64,000 bases of DNA, taken from the NCBI GenBank assembly GCA_035275065.1, contig DATENM010000068.1, positions 22,608 to 86,607 of the forward strand, written 5' to 3'. Below are positions 34,453 through 45,514 of this stretch, piece after piece. A program made the translations under genes and the position numbers. This DNA comes from Blastocatellia bacterium. GTDB lineage: Bacteria > Acidobacteriota > Blastocatellia > UBA7656. How positions within the stretch are numbered: the first letter of the stretch is position 1; each line of letters opens with the position of its first letter. Under the pieces are notes generated by a model, which saw only the letters and a program-made list of their open reading frames with translations, had not been told where the DNA came from and searched no databases.

Positions 34453-36553
34453 GCGTGCGCAGCCGGCCCGCACTCGCGTCGAAGTTCCCGGCGAGGGCGC
34501 GGTCGGCATTGGCGGCGACGTCGATGATTCGGTCGTGACAACCGACAACGCCGGGAATGTCGTACAGGTGAACGTTCATCAAGCGCCGCCTGTGCAACCG
34601 GCTTTGCTCGCGTCGCCGTTGCGCCAACTGCCGAGCGATATCGCGGACTTCACGGGCCGCAAGCGCGAAGTGAGCGAGTTGCGCAAGGCGCTCGAACAGG
34701 GCGACGGCCATGTGGTCATCTCGGCGCTTAACGGCATGGGCGGCGTCGGCAAGACGACGCTCGCGGTTCACGTCGCGCACCTGTTGGCCGACCACTACCC
34801 GGACGCGCAGATCGTCGTAGACATGCAGGGCACGTCGCAGCCGCTCGCACCGATTGAAGCCATGCTGCGCGTCATTCGCGCTTTTCACCCTGAAACGCCG
34901 GCGGCGGACGACATCAATCAAGTCGCGCAAGTCTATCGCAACCTGCTTGCCGGCAAGCGCGTGTTGATCCTGCTCGACAACGCCTTCGACGCCGCGCAGG
35001 TGCGCCCGCTCGTACCGCCTGCGCCGTGCGCGCTGATCGTCACTTCGCGCCGGGCGATTGTGTTGGAAGGTGTGCGCCGGTTCGATCTTGATGCGCTTTC
35101 TGAAAAAGAAGCCCGCGCCATGCTGCGCGAAATCCTCGACAAACGGCCCGCAACAGATCAACAACTAAATCGAATCGCCGAGTTGTGTGGCCACTTGCCG
35201 CTAGCCTTGCGTGTGGCAGGGACGTTCCTTGCGGTGCATCGGGACTGGACGGTGGATGAGTATATCGAGGCGTTGAGCGATGAGCGCCAACGGCTTGAAC
35301 GATTGAAGCAAGATGATCTCGACGTCGGAGCAGTGCTTGGACTCAGCACCAAACAACTGGAGCAGGAGAGCGCCGAGCTTGCATTGCGCTGGCGGATGCT
35401 TGCAGTTTTCCCGGCAAGCTTCGACCGCGCGGCAACAGCGGCGGTGTGGGATGTAAAGCCAGATGAAGCGCGCGACAGCTTGAGCAAATTGCTTGAGCGC
35501 AATCTGGTGCTGTACGACGAAGAGACCGCGCGCTATCGCCTGCATGATCTTGTGAGGTTGATTGTTAGACCGCAGTTGGATGAGGCGACACGCTCAATGG
35601 CACAACTGCGCCATGCAGTGCATTACTGCGATGAACTCCAAAAAGCCAATAAGCTTTATCTGCAAGGCGGCGATGCGCTCAAGCAGGGACTTGTTTTGTT
35701 TGACCTTGAGTGGCGCAACATTCAGGCTGGACAAGCCCTTGCAGCCACACATGCAGCACAGGAGAACCAAGCAGCCGAACTATGCGGACGCTTTCCATTA
35801 GCAGGGGCATCCTTGCTCAATTTACGGCAGCATCCGCGTAGACGTATTGGATGGTTAGACTCAGCTCTGATTACTGCGCGCCAGTTGAAACGACGAAGAG
35901 ATGAGGGTGCAAATCTGGGCAACTTGGGCATGGCCTATGCTGATCTGGGCGAAACGCGCCGAGCCATTGAATATTATGAGCAGCATCTCATTATTGCTCG
36001 CGAGATCAGCGACCGGCAGGGTGAAGGCGCGGCACTGACTCACTTGGGACTAGCTCACGCTGAGTTGGGCGAGACGCGCCGCGCCATCGAGTTATATGAG
36101 CAAGCTCTCGTGATTGATCGAGAGATCGGTGACCGACGCGGCGAGGGCGCAGACTTAGGCAACTTGGGTGTAGCCTACAAAAATTTGGGCGAGACGCGCC
36201 GAGCCATTGAATTCTATGAACAAGCTTTGGTAATTGATCATGAGATCGGCGACTGGCGCGGCGAGGGCGCAGACTTGGGTAATTTGGGCGTAGCTTACGC
36301 TGAGTTGGGCGAGACGCGCCACGCCATCGAGTTATATGAGCAAGCTCTCGTGATTGCTCGTGAGATCGGTGACCGGCGCAATGAAGGTATCTATCTTTAC
36401 AATATGAGCCTCGCGCTGGATGAACTCGGCCAACGCGAGCAGGCTATTCCTCTCGCTGAAGCGGCGCTGAAGATTTATGAGCAGATCGAAAGCCCCGCTG
36501 CTCAAAAAGCGCGGGACGCGCTGGCCGAATGGCGCGGGGAGCAGTCAGAGTAA
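34424..36553 (+). CDS. STAND NTPase (NB-ARC) with C-terminal TPR repeats, NLR-like
   Basis: A 709-residue protein. Residues 20-50 hold the Gly-rich motif shared with the preceding small protein. The NB-ARC ATPase spans about 75-270: P-loop GMGGVGKTT at 104-112, Walker B RVLILLDNA at 179-187, VTSRR at 206-210 and GHLPLAL at 256-262. A winged-helix part follows to about 380, then a helical linker, then TPRs from about 490 to the end. Four of the TPR units are nearly identical 40-residue repeats (LGNLGxAYxxLGETRRAIExYEQAL), encoded by 120-bp DNA repeats. This is the layout of STAND sensors: TPRs detect a trigger, the NTPase oligomerises, and an effector acts. No enzyme effector is fused, so the partner gene is the likely effector or adaptor. 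The start is taken at MTDENRKK. Confidence 0.85.
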   Translation: MTDENRKKSKRAQPARTRVEVPGEGAVGIGGDVDDSVVTTDNAGNVVQVNVHQAPPVQPALLASPLRQLPSDIADFTGRKREVSELRKALEQGDGHVVISALNGMGGVGKTTLAVHVAHLLADHYPDAQIVVDMQGTSQPLAPIEAMLRVIRAFHPETPAADDINQVAQVYRNLLAGKRVLILLDNAFDAAQVRPLVPPAPCALIVTSRRAIVLEGVRRFDLDALSEKEARAMLREILDKRPATDQQLNRIAELCGHLPLALRVAGTFLAVHRDWTVDEYIEALSDERQRLERLKQDDLDVGAVLGLSTKQLEQESAELALRWRMLAVFPASFDRAATAAVWDVKPDEARDSLSKLLERNLVLYDEETARYRLHDLVRLIVRPQLDEATRSMAQLRHAVHYCDELQKANKLYLQGGDALKQGLVLFDLEWRNIQAGQALAATHAAQENQAAELCGRFPLAGASLLNLRQHPRRRIGWLDSALITARQLKRRRDEGANLGNLGMAYADLGETRRAIEYYEQHLIIAREISDRQGEGAALTHLGLAHAELGETRRAIELYEQALVIDREIGDRRGEGADLGNLGVAYKNLGETRRAIEFYEQALVIDHEIGDWRGEGADLGNLGVAYAELGETRHAIELYEQALVIAREIGDRRNEGIYLYNMSLALDELGQREQAIPLAEAALKIYEQIESPAAQKARDALAEWRGEQSE
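35903..36382 (+). repeat. Four 120-bp tandem DNA repeats encoding TPRs
   Basis: Units at 35903, 36023, 36143 and 36263, each 120 bp, share long identical stretches such as GGCGAGACGCGCC and GGTGACCG. A fifth, diverged unit follows from 36383. High similarity at DNA level means recent expansion or gene conversion. Confidence 0.85.
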
Positions 36554-36627
36554 GACAAGGTTCTTCTTTTAACGGCAATCGTCCTACAGCATCCATCACC
36601 ACTGGACAACCGCTATGATCGCCTGCG

Positions 36628-36657
36628 TTGACAGCCGGCGCGGCGCTCGCCTATCGT
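36628..36657 (+). promoter_or_regulatory. Probable promoter of sat
   Basis: TTGACA, 18 bases, TATCGT, about 90 bases upstream of the sat ATG. The -10 is moderate. Confidence 0.5.
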
Positions 36658-36744
36658 TTATAGCTTGTTTCGTATCTCAAAAAGCTTACTGAGCGACGGC
36701 GACTTATTCGATGAGGCAATTTTTATCTGTGAGGGAAACAATTA

Positions 36745-37899
36745 ATGGACATCATACCGGCACATGGCGGGCGGCTCATCAATCGTGAGCTTACCGGCGT
36801 CGAGCGCGAAACCTTGCTCGAACGCGCCCCCGCCATGCCGCGCCTGACCTTGAGGGCGCGCGAAATCTCTGACCTCGAAATGATCGCCAACGGCGCCTTC
36901 AGCCCGCTTGAAGGCTTCATGTGCGAAGACGATTACATCGCCGTGCGCGGCAACAAGCACCTGGCTTCGGGCCTGCCGTGGACGATACCGATCACCCTGT
37001 CGGCCACCGACGACCTCGCCGCGACGATCAACGAAGGCCAGGACGTGGCGCTCTATGCCGGCGACGATCACCTGCTCGGCGTGCTTCATCTCGAACAAAA
37101 ATACCGCTACGACAAGCAGCGCGAGGCCGAGCGCGTCTACCTGACAACCGAAACCGCGCACCCCGGTGTCGCGGCGCTTTACGAGCAAGGCGACTGGCTC
37201 CTGGGCGGCAAGATCAGCCTGCTCAACCGCCCGCGCAATCCGCAATTTCCCGCTTATCGCTTCGACCCGCAACAAACGCGCGAGGCGTTCAAGAAGAAAG
37301 GCTGGCAGCGCGTCGTCGCCTTTCAAACCCGCAACCCGATTCACCGCGCCCACGAGTACATCATCAAGTGCGCGCTCGAAGTCGTTGACGGCTTGCTGCT
37401 GCACCCGCTGGTCGGCGAGACCAAGTCGGATGACATTCCGGCAACGGTTCGCATGCGTTGTTACGAGGCGATGCTGGAGCATTACTTCCCGCGCACGCGG
37501 ACGATGCTGGCGGTCAACCCGGCTGCGATGCGTTACGCAGGGCCGCGCGAAGCCGTCTTTCACGCCATCATCCGCAAGAACTATGGCTGCACGCACTTCA
37601 TCGTCGGGCGCGACCATGCGGGCGTTGGCAACTATTACGGCACCTATGATGCACATTACATTTTCAACGAGTTCGACGCCGAAGCGCTGGCCATCACGCC
37701 GATGTTCTTCGACCACTCGTTCTATTGCCGGCGCTGCGACGCGATGGCGTCGAACAAGACTTGCCCGCACGACTCCGCTGAGCATGTGACGCTGTCGGGA
37801 ACCAAGGTGCGCCAGTTGCTCGCCTCAGGCGAGATGCCGCCCCGCGAGTTCTCGCGCCCAGAGGTGGCGCAGATTCTGATCGAAGCGATGAAGCAATAA
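36745..37899 (+). CDS. sat: Sulfate adenylyltransferase (ATP sulfurylase)
   Basis: A 384-residue enzyme that makes adenosine phosphosulfate from ATP and sulfate. The N-terminal PUA-like part (RLINRELTG...ISDLEMIANGAFSPLEGFM) is followed by the catalytic domain with QTRNPIHRAHE near 194-204, GETKSDDIP, AMRYAGPREA and GRDHAGVG. Near the C-terminus CRRCDAMASNKTCPHD carries a zinc-binding Cys set found in bacterial and archaeal Sat. Length matches the dissimilatory/homo-oligomeric type, not CysDN. No other sulfur gene is adjacent, so it probably serves assimilation. GAGGG lies before the ATG. Confidence 0.95.
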   Translation: MDIIPAHGGRLINRELTGVERETLLERAPAMPRLTLRAREISDLEMIANGAFSPLEGFMCEDDYIAVRGNKHLASGLPWTIPITLSATDDLAATINEGQDVALYAGDDHLLGVLHLEQKYRYDKQREAERVYLTTETAHPGVAALYEQGDWLLGGKISLLNRPRNPQFPAYRFDPQQTREAFKKKGWQRVVAFQTRNPIHRAHEYIIKCALEVVDGLLLHPLVGETKSDDIPATVRMRCYEAMLEHYFPRTRTMLAVNPAAMRYAGPREAVFHAIIRKNYGCTHFIVGRDHAGVGNYYGTYDAHYIFNEFDAEALAITPMFFDHSFYCRRCDAMASNKTCPHDSAEHVTLSGTKVRQLLASGEMPPREFSRPEVAQILIEAMKQ

Positions 37900-38048
37900 G
37901 CCAACCGGCCACGGCAACAATCTATTTGCCGTGGCCCGCTGGCGGCTGAAATAAGATAATTGACGCTCCGCGAGGTTGAGTTTACAATTCCGACTGGCAC
38001 ATCACGAGTCCCCGATAGACCGATAGATCGCCCCACTCGAACAACCAG

Positions 38049-41540
<3,492 letters not shown>

Positions 41541-41567
41541 CCGGCACCCGGTCTGTGATTGCGCCGC

Positions 41568-42068
41568 TTACTGCCGCTTCGTTTCATCGGGATCAATGCG
41601 GCTGGTCGAGCGACCCGACGGCTCCGCGGCGGGCTGACGGCTTTTGTACTGCTTCACCCACTCTTCGATGTTTTCGCGGATGAACTCGCCGAAGTCTTCA
41701 ATCTCGCGCGCCGAGCGGCTCCAGAACTCCTTGAAGGCTTTCTTATCCGCCCACGCGCCGTAGCGCGGATCGCCCCAGACGCCTTTCCACTCGCCCCAGC
41801 CCGCCGAGCCGACTTCGTCTTCGTAATAAGCCGCCAGTTGCCGGCAAGCCATGGCCGCGACCGTTAGCGAGCTGTCCTCGGCCAGCGGCTCGAACACCGC
41901 GCCGACGTCCGCGTCCATCTCTTTCAGCCGCGCCAGCACGCGGTTGTATTGCTCAACACAGAAGCGCGCCGCGTCCGCGCTGCTGCCCGTCCATTCCGAC
42001 TGCAACGCCATGCGCGACGTGCGGCGCAAGACGTTGACCAGCTTTGCCAGTTCTTTGTCCCGTTCCAT
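41568..42068 (-). CDS. Unknown protein, paralogue 1 of a tandem pair
   Basis: A 166-residue protein. Residues 1-85 match the next upstream gene closely (MERDKELAKLVNVLRR, then DAARFCVEQYNRVLARL), so they are tandem duplicates. The C-terminal half (WGEWKGVWGDPRYGAWADKK...IEEWVKQY) is Trp-rich and acidic and absent from the paralogue. It is helical, without signal or membrane segments. GAGGTGAAGT precedes the ATG. The gene is downstream of an ECF sigma factor on the same strand, so it may be a sigma-controlled or sigma-controlling protein; it has none of the usual anti-sigma signatures (no HxxxCxxC). Confidence 0.55.
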   Translation of the reverse strand: MERDKELAKLVNVLRRTSRMALQSEWTGSSADAARFCVEQYNRVLARLKEMDADVGAVFEPLAEDSSLTVAAMACRQLAAYYEDEVGSAGWGEWKGVWGDPRYGAWADKKAFKEFWSRSAREIEDFGEFIRENIEEWVKQYKSRQPAAEPSGRSTSRIDPDETKRQ

Positions 42069-42124
42069 ACTTCACCTCTTGTCAAAAGATCACTCGAAAT
42101 CCTACGAATCGGTTCAGCAGCAAC

Positions 42125-42487
42125 CTAGCAGCGATCTACCGGCATCACCCCGACGATGACACGCGGGCGACAGCCATGGCGGCGGCGCTGTCGCTGGCCA
42201 TGCCGCTCGTGCCCTTCGTGAGGTTCGGCGGCCTCGTCGTCAAAGAAAGCCGCCAGCTCGCTCGCCGCCATGCGAATCACCTGCGGCGAGGCGGATTCCG
42301 GCAACGGCGCAAAGAGCGGCTTGACCGCGGGCTCGATACGTTCGAGCCGCGCCAGCACGCGGTTGTACTGCAAAGCGCAGAAGCGCGCCGCGTCCGCTTC
42401 GGCCCGGTTCCATGCGGCATACCACGCAGCCCGCGCGATGCGCCGCAACACGTTCGTCAGCTTTGTCACTTCTCGATCTCTTTCCAT
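42125..42487 (-). CDS. Unknown protein, paralogue 2 of a tandem pair
   Basis: A 120-residue protein. Residues 1-85 (MERDREVTKLTNVLRR, DAARFCALQYNRVLARL, MAASELAAFFDDE) are homologous to the next gene. The last 35 residues are Arg/His-rich (HEGHERHGQRQRRRHG) and differ in character, possibly a frameshifted or eroded end. The ATG lies inside the end of the sigma factor gene (22-base overlap) with GAGGTGAGTC as ribosome site, so the pair is co-expressed with it. The function is unknown. Confidence 0.55.
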   Translation of the reverse strand: MERDREVTKLTNVLRRIARAAWYAAWNRAEADAARFCALQYNRVLARLERIEPAVKPLFAPLPESASPQVIRMAASELAAFFDDEAAEPHEGHERHGQRQRRRHGCRPRVIVGVMPVDRC

Positions 42488-43050
42488 GACTCACCTCTTT
42501 GTCTGAGTAATTCAACCTGATCGCGCAGCAATTGCTTGCCGCGATGCACGCGCCACTTGACGGTCGAAACCGGCACGTTTAAGAAAGCCGCGATGCGCTT
42601 GAGCGGCATCTCGTCGAGGAAGCGCAGCCGCAGCGCCATCGCGTAATCTGCCGGCAGGTTTTCAATGGCCCGGCCCAGCTCTTCGTCGTCGTCAGCAAGG
42701 CTCGGCGCGCTCAGCGCGCCGAGCTGGCCGAGCAAAAATTCATCCAGCTCGACGCGGCCCGTCTGGTGGGCGCGCTGCTGCCTGTTAAAACGGAAGGCGC
42801 GATGGCGCGTGATGATCGCCAGCCACGCGGCAAAGCGCGTCGGGTCTTCGATTGACGGCAGCGCTTTGAAGGCGAGCAGCAGGGCGTCCTGCGCCACGTC
42901 TTCGGCATCGTCGCGACCGACGATGGCCTGCGCGACACGCATGACCGCGGCGCGATAGCGCGTCGCCAGCTCGTCGAAAGCTTCGAGGTCGCCCAGGATA
43001 GCGGCGACCACCAGCACTTCATCCGGCGGTTCGGTCCCGTGCTTTGCCAT
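42466..43050 (-). CDS. ECF-type RNA polymerase sigma factor
   Basis: A 194-residue sigma70-family protein. Region 2 (about 20-85) includes FDELATRYRAAVMRVAQAIVG, then DDAEDVAQDALLLAFK, and FAAWLAIITRHRAFRFNRQQ. Region 4 (130-180) is LPADYAMALRLRFLDEMPLKRIAAFLNVPVSTVKWRVHRGKQLL, a clear HTH. Regions 1 and 3 are missing, as in ECF factors. GGGAG lies six bases before the ATG at 43050. No anti-sigma factor is recognisable downstream; instead two paralogous small proteins overlap it. It probably directs a stress or envelope regulon. Confidence 0.9.
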   Translation of the reverse strand: MAKHGTEPPDEVLVVAAILGDLEAFDELATRYRAAVMRVAQAIVGRDDAEDVAQDALLLAFKALPSIEDPTRFAAWLAIITRHRAFRFNRQQRAHQTGRVELDEFLLGQLGALSAPSLADDDEELGRAIENLPADYAMALRLRFLDEMPLKRIAAFLNVPVSTVKWRVHRGKQLLRDQVELLRQRGESWKEIEK

Positions 43051-43232
43051 GCGCACTCCCGGCCTCGCCTCAGGCGGCGGCCTTCATAAGTATAGAGACA
43101 CTGGCGGAGAAAAAGGTTAGTGGAGGATTGTATACCGCGCCCGTGTGCTTGCTATCGCGCGCGGCGATGGCTTATGCTGCGCGTGTCTTTGCGCAGTCAA
43201 GCCTCTCAAGAAAGCGAAGCCAACAAGCCATT

Positions 43233-44576
43233 ATGAGCGCACCTCCCGTTAACGACCGCCGCGAGCTGTTCGGCTGGTACATCTACGACTGGGCCAACTC
43301 GGCTTTCTATACGACGGTTGTCACCGTCTTTATGGGGCCGTACTTGACCGGGGTCGCCGAAGCGGCGGCGGGCGCCGACGGCTACATCCATCCGTTCGGC
43401 CTGCAAATCCGCCCCGACGCTTTCTTCCCTTATGTGGTGTCGCTGTCGGTTTTCTGCCAGATGCTTTTTCTGCCGGTACTGGGCGCGATTTCCGACTACT
43501 CGAATCTGAAAAAGCAGTTGATGATGCTGTTCGCCTACACCGGCTCGTTTGCGACGCTCGGCCTGTACTTTCTCCAGGGCGATCACTACCTGTTCGGCGG
43601 CGGCTTGTTTCTCATCGCCAATTTCAGCGTTGGCGCGTCCATCGTTTTCTATAACGCTTTCCTAAACGACATCGCCAGCCCCGACCGGCGCGACGCGGTT
43701 TCATCGGTCGGTTTCGCCTGGGGCTACCTCGGCGGCGGTCTGCTGCTGGCTGCCAACCTTGTGCTGCTGGCGAAAGCCGAAGCCTGGGGGATCGGCAAAG
43801 CGCACGCGGCGCGCATCAGCCTGGCGTCGGCGGGCGCATGGTGGGCGCTCTTCTCGCTGGTGCCGATGGCCCGGCTCAAGCCCCGCCACGCCGTCAAGCA
43901 ATTGCCCGCGGGCGTCAGCTATCTCACCGCCGGCTTCAAACAGCTCGGCCACACGCTGCGCGGTCTGCGGCGTTACCCGCACACGCTGCTGATGCTGCTG
44001 GCCTACCTGCTTTATAACGATGGCATTCAGACGGTGATCGCGCTGGCGGCGCAATTCGGCAACAAAGAGCTGGGGCTGGAGCTTTCGACGCTGACCGGCA
44101 CCATCCTGCTGGTGCAATTCGTCGCCTTCTTCGGCGCGCTGATCTTCAACTTCATCGCCAGGCTGACGAACACCAAGCGCGCCATCATCATCAGCCTGGT
44201 GATCTGGATCGGCGTCGTGGTTTATGCTTACGCCCTGCTGCACACGGCGCGCGACTTTCTGATTATGGGCGCGATTATCGGCGTCGTCCTCGGCGGCAGC
44301 CAGGCGCTCAGCCGCTCGCTCTACTCGCTGATGATTCCTAAAGGGCAAGAGGCCGAATTCTTCAGCATCTACGAAGTCAGCGACAAGGGCACAAGCTGGC
44401 TCGGCCCGCTGCTGTTCGGCCTGGCCTACGATCTGACAGGGAGCTATCGCGTAGCGATTCTGTCGGTAGCGATCTTTTTGATCCTCGGCCTCTCGCTGCT
44501 GCTCTTTGTCAATGTCAGCAAAGGCACCCGTCAAGTCGGACAGGACACGGCGAAGGCGCAAGAGGCGAATCCCTGA
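43233..44576 (+). CDS. MFS transporter of the UMF1/Atg22-like type
   Basis: A 447-residue membrane protein with about 12 hydrophobic segments. The start MSAPPVNDRRELFGWYIYDW, followed by ANSAFYTTVVTVFMGPYL, is characteristic of the UMF1 branch of the major facilitator superfamily, related to yeast vacuolar Atg22. Also seen are GAISDYSNLKKQ, ASPDRRDAVSSVGFAWGYLGGG and IGVVLGGSQALSRSLYSLMIP. Substrate unknown, amino acids or nucleosides being possible. The ATG at 43233 is chosen by family start. The gene is divergent from the sigma factor. Confidence 0.85.
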   Translation: MSAPPVNDRRELFGWYIYDWANSAFYTTVVTVFMGPYLTGVAEAAAGADGYIHPFGLQIRPDAFFPYVVSLSVFCQMLFLPVLGAISDYSNLKKQLMMLFAYTGSFATLGLYFLQGDHYLFGGGLFLIANFSVGASIVFYNAFLNDIASPDRRDAVSSVGFAWGYLGGGLLLAANLVLLAKAEAWGIGKAHAARISLASAGAWWALFSLVPMARLKPRHAVKQLPAGVSYLTAGFKQLGHTLRGLRRYPHTLLMLLAYLLYNDGIQTVIALAAQFGNKELGLELSTLTGTILLVQFVAFFGALIFNFIARLTNTKRAIIISLVIWIGVVVYAYALLHTARDFLIMGAIIGVVLGGSQALSRSLYSLMIPKGQEAEFFSIYEVSDKGTSWLGPLLFGLAYDLTGSYRVAILSVAIFLILGLSLLLFVNVSKGTRQVGQDTAKAQEANP

Positions 44577-44594
44577 GATCAGAGCGGTTTTTTT

Positions 44595-44650
44595 GTAGCG
44601 CAATCTGTTAGATTGCGCTGTGGCTCGCGCAATCTAACAGATTGCGCTAC
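44595..44650. repeat. Perfect 24-bp inverted repeat
   Basis: Arms 44595-44618 and 44627-44650 are exactly complementary with eight bases between; each arm contains its own small palindrome (GCGCAATCT-GTT-AGATTGCGC). It lies after the MFS gene in a convergent gap and may stop transcription from one or both sides. Confidence 0.85.
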
Positions 44651-44755
44651 ACGGCGGCACAGACAAGCGAAGGGCGCGGGCGGCTCACTGACAGCCGCTC
44701 GCGCCCTTGCTGTTTGATTGATGATCTGCGCCACGCGGCGCGTGACTTCGCCGTT

Positions 44756-45352
44756 TTACTTCGACGCGGCGTAGTACGGGTTGCGCCCCGACGCATGATC
44801 GGTCTGGTCGAGGACTTCGCGCACCTGCGGGACGTTCTCGCGGATCAGCCGTTCGACTCCCTGCTTCAAAGTCATGTCGGCGGCGCCGCAGCCCTGACAA
44901 CCGCCGCCCATGCGGATGAAGATGCTATCGTCCTGCACGTCGAGCAGCTCGACGAAGCCGCCGTGCGAAGCCACGCCGGGATTGATCATATCGTCTAAGA
45001 CCTGCTGGACGCGGCGGCGGACTTCATCCGGCGGCAGGCGGTCGCCTTCGGGGACTTCGGGCGGCGGGTTCAGGAAGGTGCGGATGGCCGAGCCGATGCG
45101 CTTGCCGATCTGTCGCCAGTCTTCGCTGCCCGATTGCGTGACCGATACCTTGTAACCATCCAGCTCGACTTTAGTGATGCCGGGAATGCTGAACAGGCGG
45201 TTGGCCAGGTCATTGGCTTTCGCCTCTTCGGCGCTGGCAAAGGTGGCCGCGCCCGAATTGACCGGGCGGTCTACCGTGAAGTGGCAGACGTGAATGTCTC
45301 GCTGGTCAACTTCGGCGCGAATCTGAATATTGCTTGCGTATGGTGAACTCAT
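44756..45352 (-). CDS. Nfu-type Fe-S cluster carrier protein
   Basis: A 198-residue protein. The N-terminal domain (1-95: FTVDRPVNSGAATFAS, LANRLFSIPGITKVEL) is the Nfu/NFU1 N domain. The C-terminal domain (105-180) is the NifU-like domain with GGFVELLDVQDDSIFIRM and the cluster-binding GGGCQGCGAADM (Cys152 and Cys155). It accepts and passes on 4Fe-4S clusters to enzymes. It is the full two-domain form, as in NFU1. GAAGGAGC precedes the ATG. It is next to the radical SAM gene, a possible client, though with a 160-base gap holding repeats. Confidence 0.9.
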   Translation of the reverse strand: MSSPYASNIQIRAEVDQRDIHVCHFTVDRPVNSGAATFASAEEAKANDLANRLFSIPGITKVELDGYKVSVTQSGSEDWRQIGKRIGSAIRTFLNPPPEVPEGDRLPPDEVRRRVQQVLDDMINPGVASHGGFVELLDVQDDSIFIRMGGGCQGCGAADMTLKQGVERLIRENVPQVREVLDQTDHASGRNPYYAASK

Positions 45353-45480
45353 TTTCTAGCTCCTTCGATTCGGTGACTAACTAAACAGTGACAAGATCGA
45401 TCAGGCGCATCACCCTTTGAACATCCATTATAGCCGCCTGCTCAGCGCATCGCCAAACGCCTTGTCAAAATAAGCCGCCT

Positions 45481-45510
45481 CTTGTCACCTGTCACCTGTC
45501 ACTGGTCACC
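45481..45510. repeat. Heptamer tandem (CACCTGT units)
   Basis: Four consecutive 7-bp units of the type GTCACCT/GTCACTG in the gap between the Nfu gene and the radical SAM selenoprotein gene. No opposite arm is seen. Confidence 0.55.
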
Positions 45511-45514
45511 TTCC

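Noticed and set aside
42125..42487. Paralogue 2 as an anti-sigma factor
   Set aside because: No zinc-binding HxxxCxxC motif, no membrane segment, and it is a duplicate of a neighbour that has no such features either.
43701..44603. Long minus-strand frame opposite the MFS gene, and similar ones at 46124-47038, 47556-48557 and 49175-49966
   Set aside because: All lie exactly across recognised genes and show shadow composition without start signals.
44595..44650. Perfect inverted repeat as a plain Rho-independent terminator
   Set aside because: No T-run follows on either strand in the right place, and similar elements lie in divergent gaps.
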